5,864 nt of DNA from Burkholderiales bacterium (GTDB lineage: Bacteria > Pseudomonadota > Gammaproteobacteria > Burkholderiales > Burkholderiaceae_C), in the NCBI GenBank assembly GCA_005789685.1, contig SXXD01000174.1, forward strand, positions 1-5,864. Reading direction: 5' to 3'. Position numbers and translations under genes: made by a program. The notes under the pieces are model-generated. The model did no database searches. It was not told the origin of the DNA and was given only the letters and a program-made list of their open reading frames with translations. This document shows positions 1-5,864 of the stretch, in pieces; position 1 is the first letter of the stretch, and each line of letters begins with the position of its first letter.

Positions 1-852
1 AATGAGTGGCAAAAATTCTGCGGCCACGCCCTGCGCCACCAGCAAGCCTTCGCTGGCATTGCAGGGGCTGTATTTTTGAGTTTTTGCGTTGTCCGCCACC
101 TTCACGGCCATGGCCACATCGCAGGGGTCGTCAACGTAGGTGTGGCAGTTGCCATCCAAGTGTTTGATCACAGGCACTTTGGCCTCGCGGCTGATGCGCT
201 CAATGAGGCCCTTGCCGCCCCGGGGAATGATCACATCGACATACTCTGGCATGGCAATGAGTTGGCCCACCGCCTCGCGGTCAGTGGTTTGCACCAACTG
301 CACCGCATGGATCGGCAATCCAGACTCTTGCAAGGCTTGCTGCACCAAGAGCGCCAAGGCTTTGTTGGAATCGATGGCTTCGGATCCGCCTCGCAAAATG
401 CAGGCGTTGCCACTTTTGATCGACAGGCTGGCCGCTTCAATGGTGACATTGGGGCGGCTTTCGAAAATCATGCCGAACACCCCCAGAGGGACGCGCATTT
501 GCCCCACGCGAATGCCGCTGGGTTGTTCTTTCATGCCCAAGATTTCACCAATGACATCGGGCATGGCTGCCAACTGTTCACAGCCTTCAGCACAGGTGGC
601 CAGTATTTGGGGCGTGAGGCGCAAGCGGTCGACCATGGGCGCGGCCAAACCTGCCGCATGGGCACGCGCCAAGTCTTTGGCGTTGTCAATTTGGAGTGCT
701 TCTGTATTTTCGCGCAGCAAAGCAGCCAGGCGTTTCAAAGCACTGTTTTTGGTGGCAGTCGATGCCTTGGCCGTGGCGGCTGAGGCCACTTTGGCCTGCT
801 GCCCCAAAATTTGCATCGGGGTCTGCAAAGTTGTTTGCGAATTTGCGTTCAT
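1..852 (-). CDS. proA: Gamma-glutamyl phosphate reductase (glutamate-5-semialdehyde dehydrogenase), 3' end cut by window edge
   Basis: ProA is a cytosolic enzyme of proline synthesis. It reduces gamma-glutamyl phosphate (made by ProB) with NADPH to glutamate-5-semialdehyde, which cyclises to pyrroline-5-carboxylate. The frame is open from the ATG at 852 to base 1, giving 284 codons of a family of about 420. The missing part would be the C-terminal portion of the catalytic and oligomerisation regions. Visible signatures of this aldehyde dehydrogenase-fold family are [17 protein letters not shown] at residues 121-137, [11 protein letters not shown] starting near 153, IPRGGKG around 209-215, and KHLDGNCH around 230-237. 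The catalytic cysteine should be C264, in [12 protein letters not shown]. The ATG at 852 gives a family-like N-terminus, but the only ribosome-site candidate is a weak AGG close to it. It follows holA after 115 bp, so it may be the last visible member of the same transcript. No proB is adjacent, so the two pathway steps are not encoded together here. Identity is secure; the start is likely. Confidence 0.96.
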   Translation of the reverse strand, partial: MNANSQTTLQTPMQILGQQAKVASAATAKASTATKNSALKRLAALLRENTEALQIDNAKDLARAHAAGLAAPMVDRLRLTPQILATCAEGCEQLAAMPDVIGEILGMKEQPSGIRVGQMRVPLGVFGMIFESRPNVTIEAASLSIKSGNACILRGGSEAIDSNKALALLVQQALQESGLPIHAVQLVQTTDREAVGQLIAMPEYVDVIIPRGGKGLIERISREAKVPVIKHLDGNCHTYVDDPCDVAMAVKVADNAKTQKYSPCNASEGLLVAQGVAAEFLPLI

Positions 853-883
853 GCGCCTATTTTCGCACTCTTAGGCTCAAACG

Positions 884-899
884 GGGAATTGACCTTCCC
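884..899 (-). repeat. Small inverted repeat in the holA-proA gap
   Basis: A perfect 5 bp inverted repeat (GGGAA, six-base loop, TTCCC) lies about 30 bases before the proA ATG, in the 115 bp gap after holA. The same gap holds a direct repeat of CTCAAAC (plus strand) at 876-882 and 920-926, one copy on each side. No T-run follows the stem, so it is not a convincing terminator. No well-formed -35/-10 pair is visible in the gap, though a weak proA promoter cannot be excluded. The hairpin is short and may be chance. Confidence 0.25.
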
Positions 900-967
900 A
901 TTTCTCTAATTCAGGCAGTCTCAAACAGTCCTTATCCTCTTTTGAGTGGCGTTGTCTCGGCTTTGGC

Positions 968-2023
968 CTAAGCTTTCATGGCACAGGCGCTAGACACTCT
1001 CAAAGCCAATCGCTGCAAGGCTTGCCAGGGGTCGGTGGGCCAATCGGCGACTTTCAAGCCTTTCACAATGCCGTCCACTTGATGGGCGTTTTTCAGCAAC
1101 TGCGCCAAGCGAGCCGTTGACAATTTAGGCAATACACGCTCGAAGAGTTTTTCACGCGCACCCCAAATTCGTTGTTCGCGCAAAGCCATGGGCAGGGGTC
1201 GGCCCTCTGCCATGGCATCTTTGATTCGCTTCAAAGCGCGGATGTCTTCTGCCAAGGTGTAGTGCACCAAGACGGCCGCCTCACCCTCAGCTTGCAAACC
1301 ATCGAGCATGCGTTGCACGCGGGCCACTTGGCCCGCCAACACCGCTTCCGACAATTTAAAAACATCATAGCGCGCCACATTCATGACGGCACTTTCAACT
1401 TGCGCATGCGTCAGCTCACCGGCGGGGTACAACAAACTCAGTTTTTGAATCTCTTGGTGGGCAGCCAGCAAATTGCCTTCCACGCGGTCTGCAAAAAATT
1501 GCAAACAGTTTTGGCCATCTTGTCCAGATGCAACGCTTTGATTTTGCAACTTCAAACGCTGTGCAATCCACTGCGGCAATTGGGCTCTGTCTAAAGAGTC
1601 AATTTGCAAAGAAACCCCAAATTGTTCTAAGGCCCCAAACCAGGCACCCTTTTTGGTGGCGCTGTCTAAGCGGGGCAAAATTAACAGCGTCAAAGTACTG
1701 TCGTTGCCTTCTGCGCTCTGTGCCAGTTGCTGAATCATGGGGCTGCCCTCTTTGCCGGGCTTCCCTGTAGGCACGCGAATTTCTAGAATTTGTCGCTCGG
1801 CAAAAAGACTCATGGAGCCACCCGCTGCCAGCACCTCGCTCCAATCAAAGTGAGCGCCCGACACCACATGCACGCTGCGTTCGGTATAGCCTTGCTGTCG
1901 CGCTGCTGCGCGAATGGCATCAGCCGCTTCTTGCACCAACAAAGCTTCATCGCCGTGCAAGGTATAAAGACTTCGCAAACCTTTTTGCAGATGTGCTTGA
2001 AGCTGAGGCAGGGCCAATTGCAT
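968..2023 (-). CDS. holA: DNA polymerase III delta subunit (clamp loader)
   Basis: The delta subunit is the clamp-loader component that opens the beta sliding clamp so it can be placed on primed DNA; it works in the cytosol with gamma/tau and delta-prime. The protein is 351 residues, against about 343 in E. coli. The N-terminal AAA+-like domain starts with LYTLHGDEALLVQEAADAIR (19-38), a typical opening for this family, and has no Walker A motif, as expected for delta. SMSLFAERQ (70-78) matches the beta-binding element of E. coli delta; L73 and F74 fall at the same numbers as the E. coli contact residues. The later ARYDVFKLSEAVL segment is the conserved start of the C-terminal collar region. 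The gene ends in TAG at 968-970. The start at 2023 gives a normal N-terminus but has no Shine-Dalgarno sequence; the coding strand reads TCCTCC there instead. The lptE stop is only 26 bp upstream, so translation may be coupled to lptE. Confidence 0.96.
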   Translation of the reverse strand: MQLALPQLQAHLQKGLRSLYTLHGDEALLVQEAADAIRAAARQQGYTERSVHVVSGAHFDWSEVLAAGGSMSLFAERQILEIRVPTGKPGKEGSPMIQQLAQSAEGNDSTLTLLILPRLDSATKKGAWFGALEQFGVSLQIDSLDRAQLPQWIAQRLKLQNQSVASGQDGQNCLQFFADRVEGNLLAAHQEIQKLSLLYPAGELTHAQVESAVMNVARYDVFKLSEAVLAGQVARVQRMLDGLQAEGEAAVLVHYTLAEDIRALKRIKDAMAEGRPLPMALREQRIWGAREKLFERVLPKLSTARLAQLLKNAHQVDGIVKGLKVADWPTDPWQALQRLALRVSSACAMKA

Positions 2024-2049
2024 ATAGAAGGAGGACTTGTGCGCTGGCT

Positions 2050-2607
2050 TTAAAGGGATTTGACGAATGCCAAACGGCGCAAAATTTGTTGCACGATGTC
2101 GATCTGCATGTCTCGGTACACCATGGTTTCTTCAATTTCTTTGGATAGGGCTGCAGACTCCAAGAAGCTTAGATCGCGCTGCTGCTGCAATTCAACTTCT
2201 GGAATGAGGTTCAGGCCTTGCGGGGTGCGCAAGCGAAACTTCACTCTCAAGCGCAGTTGCAATTCACGCACCTGACCCGATGCGTTCAATCCTACCACCA
2301 CGCGTTCGCGCACTTCAGACATGACATCCAACACCACTTCAGAAGTGGCCATGTCAGGGCCTTCAGTGAAAACTTTCAAGTTGGCTTGACTGGCCAAATT
2401 GCGCCGCAAGTCTGTGCCCAAGGCAGATTGCCGCGGCAAGATCAAAAACAACGTTTTAAAAGGCAAGTCTGCGCTTTGGCGCAATTGAAAACCACAGCCC
2501 GACAAACCTGTTGCTGCCAGGCCGCTGAAGAGCGCGCCGCCAGCCAAGCTGCGCCCCAAGGCTTGCAGCGATTGGCGGCGGTTCATCAACTGTGGAGGAG
2601 CGTTCAT
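2050..2607 (-). CDS. lptE: LPS-assembly lipoprotein LptE (RlpB)
   Basis: LptE is an outer-membrane lipoprotein that plugs the LptD barrel and helps insert lipopolysaccharide into the outer leaflet. The protein has 185 residues, close to the 193 of E. coli. Residues 1-38 are a lipoprotein signal: arginines at 10-11, a weakly hydrophobic stretch, and the lipobox LSGC with the lipidated cysteine at 38, followed by GFQLR, the usual CGF.LR start of mature LptE. The body has the expected alternating beta-strand pattern (TSEVVLDVMSEVRERVVVGLNASGQVRELQLRL) and a C-terminal helix (SKEIEETMVYRDMQIDIVQQILRRL). The start could be the ATG at 2607 or the in-frame ATG at 2586 (residue 8, MNRRQSLQ); the second gives a more usual 30-residue signal. 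Neither has a clear ribosome-binding site, so the choice is open. It lies 54 bp after leuS and 26 bp before holA. Linkage of the three genes is conserved in gamma- and betaproteobacteria, which supports the name. Confidence 0.93.
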   Translation of the reverse strand: MNAPPQLMNRRQSLQALGRSLAGGALFSGLAATGLSGCGFQLRQSADLPFKTLFLILPRQSALGTDLRRNLASQANLKVFTEGPDMATSEVVLDVMSEVRERVVVGLNASGQVRELQLRLRVKFRLRTPQGLNLIPEVELQQQRDLSFLESAALSKEIEETMVYRDMQIDIVQQILRRLAFVKSL

Positions 2608-2661
2608 GTTGTGTGAGTGCAGGCGCTGTATTTGAGGGTGCTGTCGTTCAAAGCGGTAGGT

Positions 2662-5334
2662 TTACAAGACCACGTTGACCAAACGGCCAGGCACCACAAT
2701 GATTTTCTTGGGCACAGCGCCAGCCGCTTGCTTGGTCACTTGCTCGTGCGCTGCAGCCGCCTGTTCAATGCTTGCCTTGTCGGCGTTGGCGGGCACAGTG
2801 AGCGAGCCACGCAACTTGCCGTTGATTTGCAGCATGAGTTCAATCTCGTCGCGCTGTAATGCGGTTTCGTCCACGGTCGGCCATGCCACATCGAGCAAAT
2901 CGCCTTGGCTTGCACCGTAGCCCAACTCGTTCCACAACCGGAAGGCCAAGTGAGGGCAGGCGGGGTACATGACGCGCAACAAAATGGAATAGCACTCAGC
3001 CAGCGCAGCGTTGTCGTTGAAATCTTTGGCCGCAGCGAGCGGAGAATCTTCCAGCGTGTTGAGCATCTTCATGAGCGCTGACACCACGGTGTTGTATTGC
3101 ATGCGCTCGTAGTCGTAATTGGCTTGGCGCAACACCGAGTGAATTTCGAGGCGCAGCTTTTTGGCATCGGCACTGAAGGTGATGGGCTGCGAACGGTCGA
3201 CTGTGATGCCCACCTTCAAAGCGCCTTCAACTTTGACAGCGTAATTCCAAACACGGCGCACAAAACGGTAGCTGCCTTCCACGGCCGCATCGTTCCACTC
3301 CAAGGTGGCTTCGGGCGGTGCGGTAAACATGGTGTAAAGACGCGCAGTATCGGCGCCGTATTTTTCAATCAGGTCTTGTGGATCGACACCGTTGTTTTTG
3401 GACTTGGACATGGTGCCCACGCCTTCGTAGTCAATGGCGGTGCCCTCTGGCAAATTGCCAACGGCCTTTTTCAAACGCGCACCCATCACTTTGCCGTCTT
3501 CGGCCAAAACGTTCTCGACATCTTGTGGCCAGAAATAATCTTTGCCACCTTTGTCGGTGCGACGTGAATAGATGTGGTTCAGCACCATGCCTTGCGTGAG
3601 CAACTTGGTGAAGGGTTCGTCCACTTTGACCAAGCCCAAATCGCGCATCACTTTGGTCCAGAAACGCGCATAGAGCAAGTGCAAAATGGCATGCTCAATG
3701 CCGCCAATGTACTGGTCCATGGGCATCCAGTAGTCAGCACCCTCGGCCACCATCTTGTCGGTATTGGTCGGGTCGCAATAGCGCATAAAGTACCACGACG
3801 AATCGACAAACGTGTCCATGGTGTCAGTCTCGCGGCGCCCAGGTTTGCCGCACACAGGACACACCACGCCAGCATGAAAGCCTTCGTGTTTGTTAAGCGG
3901 ATTGCCCGACCCATCGGGAATGCAATCAAGCGGTAAAACCACTGGCAAATCTTTTTCGGGCACGGGCACAGCGCCGTGTTCATCGCAATGAATGATGGGA
4001 ATAGGCGTGCCCCAGTAGCGCTGACGGCTGACGCCCCAGTCACGCAGACGCCAAGTGGTTTTCTTCTCGCCCAAGCCTTTGGCAAGCAAGTCGGCGGCGA
4101 CAGCTTCTAAAGCATCTTTGAAATTCAAACCATCGTATTGGCCAGAGTTGACCAACACACCGTTCGCCTTGTCGCCAAAGCCGTCGTGCCATTCGGTATG
4201 GCTGAAGGCTACACCTTTAGAGGCCACCACTTGTTGAATTGGCAATCGGTATTTGAGGGCAAATTCAAAATCGCGCTCGTCGTGCGCCGGCACACCCATG
4301 ACGGCGCCATCGCCATAACTCATCAGCACGTAGTTGCCCACCCACACTTCAACAGCTTTACCAGTCAGCGGGTGCGAGACAAACAAGCCCGTGGGCATGC
4401 CTTCTTTTTCTTTGACCGCCAACTCGGCTTCGGTGGTGCCGCCTTTTTGGCAAGTCTCGATGAACGTGGCCAATGCGGGTTGAGAAAGCGCTGCATAAGT
4501 CGCCAACGGATGCTCGGGCGCCACCGCACAGAAGGTCACACCCATGATGGTGTCGGGACGTGTGGTGAACACATACATCTTGCCGTCTTGAATCAGCTGA
4601 CCATCGGCACCGCGAATGTCGTGCGGAAACGCAAAGCGCACTCCCGTGGATTTGCCAATCCAGTTTTCTTGCATGAGCTTGACGCGCTCGGGCCAACCGG
4701 GCAACTTGTCGCCGGTGACAAAGTCGAGCAGTTCTTCGGCGTAATCGGTAATCTTTAAATAGTAGCCAGGAATTTCGCGCTTCTCAACCACCGCACCTGT
4801 GCGCCAGCCTTTGCCGTCGATCACTTGTTCATTGGCCAACACCGTCTGGTCAACTGGATCCCAGTTGACGACTTGTGTTTTGCGATAAGCCACGCCCTTC
4901 TCGAGCATCTTCAAGAACAACCATTGGTTCCACTTGTAGTAGCTGGCGTCGCAGGTGGCCACTTCGCGGCTCCAGTCGATGGCCAAGCCCATGGCCTGCA
5001 TCTGCTTCTTCATGTAAGCGATGTTTTCGTAGGTCCACTTGGCGGGGGGCACACCATTTTTGAGCGCCGCATTTTCGGCAGGCAAACCAAACGCGTCCCA
5101 GCCCATGGGCATGAGCACGTTGTGGCCGTTCATGCGCAAATAGCGCGTGAGCATGTCGTTGATGGTGTAGTTGCGCACGTGGCCCATGTGCAGCTTGCCG
5201 CTGGGGTAGGGCAGCATGGAGCAGGCGTAAAACTTCTTTTTACGGGCGTCTTCTGTCACGCGGTAGGCGTCGCGAGCGTTCCACTGGCTTTGCGCCGCGG
5301 GCTCAACTTCGAGGTGGTTGTACTTGTCTTGCAT
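2662..5334 (-). CDS. leuS: Leucine-tRNA ligase (leucyl-tRNA synthetase)
   Basis: This class I synthetase activates leucine with ATP, attaches it to tRNA-Leu, and hydrolyses mischarged products in a separate editing domain. From the ATG at 5334 it has 890 residues, slightly longer than the 860 of E. coli. The HIGH motif is HMGH at 49-52, within [16 protein letters not shown]. The CP1 editing domain carries TTRPDT at 257-262 and AHDERD with the key aspartate at 352, so editing looks intact. A CPVC pair at 492-495 marks the zinc-binding insertion. The KMSKS loop reads TMSKSKNNG with the T at 641. The C-terminal domain (NGKLRG...[15 protein letters not shown]) is complete. The reading frame extends 28 codons upstream to an ATG at 5418, but [25 protein letters not shown] is the normal family N-terminus, and the upstream residues resemble no LeuRS sequence I recall. 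The gene lies 93 bp after exbD. No Shine-Dalgarno sequence precedes the chosen start. Confidence 0.98.
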   Translation of the reverse strand: MQDKYNHLEVEPAAQSQWNARDAYRVTEDARKKKFYACSMLPYPSGKLHMGHVRNYTINDMLTRYLRMNGHNVLMPMGWDAFGLPAENAALKNGVPPAKWTYENIAYMKKQMQAMGLAIDWSREVATCDASYYKWNQWLFLKMLEKGVAYRKTQVVNWDPVDQTVLANEQVIDGKGWRTGAVVEKREIPGYYLKITDYAEELLDFVTGDKLPGWPERVKLMQENWIGKSTGVRFAFPHDIRGADGQLIQDGKMYVFTTRPDTIMGVTFCAVAPEHPLATYAALSQPALATFIETCQKGGTTEAELAVKEKEGMPTGLFVSHPLTGKAVEVWVGNYVLMSYGDGAVMGVPAHDERDFEFALKYRLPIQQVVASKGVAFSHTEWHDGFGDKANGVLVNSGQYDGLNFKDALEAVAADLLAKGLGEKKTTWRLRDWGVSRQRYWGTPIPIIHCDEHGAVPVPEKDLPVVLPLDCIPDGSGNPLNKHEGFHAGVVCPVCGKPGRRETDTMDTFVDSSWYFMRYCDPTNTDKMVAEGADYWMPMDQYIGGIEHAILHLLYARFWTKVMRDLGLVKVDEPFTKLLTQGMVLNHIYSRRTDKGGKDYFWPQDVENVLAEDGKVMGARLKKAVGNLPEGTAIDYEGVGTMSKSKNNGVDPQDLIEKYGADTARLYTMFTAPPEATLEWNDAAVEGSYRFVRRVWNYAVKVEGALKVGITVDRSQPITFSADAKKLRLEIHSVLRQANYDYERMQYNTVVSALMKMLNTLEDSPLAAAKDFNDNAALAECYSILLRVMYPACPHLAFRLWNELGYGASQGDLLDVAWPTVDETALQRDEIELMLQINGKLRGSLTVPANADKASIEQAAAAHEQVTKQAAGAVPKKIIVVPGRLVNVVL

Positions 5335-5372
5335 GGTGTAAATTGTAGGTGTTTGCCGAGGTGAAATTCCTC

Positions 5373-5410
5373 TGCAGGGTGGCCTAAGCCCTGATTGCCC
5401 TGCAAAGGGC
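5373..5410 (-). repeat. Overlapping inverted repeats in the exbD-leuS gap (leuS leader)
   Basis: Two perfect inverted repeats share bases and cannot pair at the same time. One is a 7 bp stem, TGCAGGG/CCCTGCA (5373-5379 with 5398-5404), with an 18-base loop that itself holds GGC-CTAA-GCC. The other is a 5 bp stem with a 4-base loop, GCCCT/AGGGC (5397-5401 with 5406-5410). On the coding strand they lie about 40 bases before the leuS ATG. No T-run follows, so neither is a standard terminator. They might be a weak leader structure, a processing site, or chance in GC-rich sequence. The symmetry itself is read directly; any function is unproven. Confidence 0.45.
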
Positions 5411-5427
5411 GCCTGCATTGCAAAAGA

Positions 5428-5864
5428 TCAGCGCGTGGCAGCCTTTTGAGTGTCCCTTTGACCGTCTCTTTGGTCATCCGTTCCTGGTGCCGTTACAAAG
5501 CCTATCCGGCTTAAACCAGCCTGCTGAGCCAGTCCCATGAGCTCAAGCACTTGACCATAGGGCACTGCCTGATCGACCCTAAGTTGAACTTCCAAGTTGG
5601 GCTTTTGATTTGCCAATTGCACAAGCTCAGTTGGCAAGGCCGCCAACGTGACGGGCTTGTCATTGATGAAAAGTTCGCCAGATGCTTTCAGGCTAAGGCT
5701 GAGCGCCTCGGGTGCTTCCCCCGCTTGAGCGGCTTTGGATTGAGGCAAGTCCAGCCGAATGGCGCTGGTCAGGAGCGGTGCCGTAAGAATGAAAATAACC
5801 AACAACACCAGCATCACGTCTACCAAAGGCGTGACATTGATGTCACTGAAGGGTTTGGCTTGCG
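5428..5864 (-). CDS. ExbD/TolR-family biopolymer transport protein, 5' end cut by window edge
   Basis: Members of this family are inner-membrane proteins with one N-terminal transmembrane helix and a periplasmic domain. With an ExbB/TolQ proton channel they pass energy to TonB or TolA. The frame is open to the right edge (first whole codon at 5862-5860) and ends at TGA 5428-5430, giving 144 visible residues. The visible part opens with FSDINVTPLVDVMLVLLVIFILTAP, the family hallmark. The aspartate in PLVDVM is the proton-carrying residue equivalent to E. coli ExbD D25 or TolR D23, so only about 8-12 residues should be missing. The periplasmic domain ends with VPYGQVLELMGLAQQAGLSRIGFVT, also typical. 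A charged tail, TDDQRDGQRDTQKAATR, follows. A TTG at 5826 could look like a start, but it lies inside the hallmark motif and is not one. ExbD and TolR cannot be told apart without the upstream gene, so no symbol is given. Confidence 0.93.
   Translation of the reverse strand, partial: QAKPFSDINVTPLVDVMLVLLVIFILTAPLLTSAIRLDLPQSKAAQAGEAPEALSLSLKASGELFINDKPVTLAALPTELVQLANQKPNLEVQLRVDQAVPYGQVLELMGLAQQAGLSRIGFVTAPGTDDQRDGQRDTQKAATR

Noticed and set aside
76..874. Long plus-strand open frames opposite proA.
   Set aside because: They are antisense shadows; the minus-strand frame encodes clear ProA motifs across the same bases, while these translations show no recognisable domain.
853..967. Small open frame of 14 codons (ATG GGA AGG...) upstream of proA as a leader peptide.
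   Set aside because: It has no proline run, no distinct ribosome site and no associated attenuator.
2029..2053. Plus-strand AGGAGG with a nearby GTG at 2039.
   Set aside because: The frame ends at TAA after four codons; no gene is supported.
2594..2635. Plus-strand GGAGGAG followed by an ATG at 2606, looking like a perfect ribosome site and start.
   Set aside because: The frame stops after nine codons and lies opposite the lptE start and its leader; it is probably chance complement of CTCCTCC on the coding strand.
3097..5364. Several plus-strand open frames of 120-206 codons opposite leuS.
   Set aside because: They are rich in His, Val and Ala, as expected for antisense reads of a GC-rich gene, and overlap a complete LeuRS.
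5342..5370. TACAAT on the coding strand just before leuS as a possible -10 box.
   Set aside because: It matches a -10 well, but there is no acceptable -35 at 16-18 bp spacing, and transcription from it would begin almost at the ATG.
5397..5410. Hairpin after exbD as a Rho-independent terminator.
   Set aside because: The stem is only 5 bp and no run of T follows on the coding strand.

Overview
The window is a stretch of core bacterial chromosome. All five genes lie on the minus strand and read from right to left: the end of an exbD/tolR-family gene (cut by the right edge), leuS, lptE, holA, and the first two thirds of proA (cut by the left edge). The protein sequences and the leuS-lptE-holA order indicate a proteobacterium. 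The LeuRS N-terminus, the ExbD-leuS linkage and proA following holA suggest Burkholderiales, probably a Comamonadaceae-like betaproteobacterium. That placement comes from remembered family resemblance, not from a search.

Layout on the plus-strand scale: proA 1-852 (5' part, including the active-site Cys), a 115 bp gap (853-967), holA 968-2023, a 26 bp gap, lptE 2050-2607, a 54 bp gap, leuS 2662-5334, a 93 bp gap with overlapping inverted repeats (5335-5427), and exbD/tolR 5428 to the right edge (3' part). No stretch over 300 bases lacks a gene. I see no tRNA, rRNA, insertion sequence, CRISPR array, prophage or other transfer signature, and no frameshift or broken gene.

The genes are probably co-transcribed, at least in part, because they share a strand and have short gaps. 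Their products do not form one pathway. ExbD/TolR belongs to a proton-driven cell-envelope motor, LeuRS charges tRNA-Leu, LptE helps insert LPS into the outer membrane, HolA loads the replication clamp, and ProA makes the proline precursor. The leuS-lptE-holA core resembles the E. coli leuS-lptE-holA-nadD cluster, with proA in the position after holA.

I found no undescribed system. The points most worth a second look are modest: two mutually exclusive hairpins in the leuS leader, a T in place of the first K of KMSKS in LeuRS, a twin-arginine-like lipoprotein signal on LptE, and a general lack of Shine-Dalgarno sequences at the starts.
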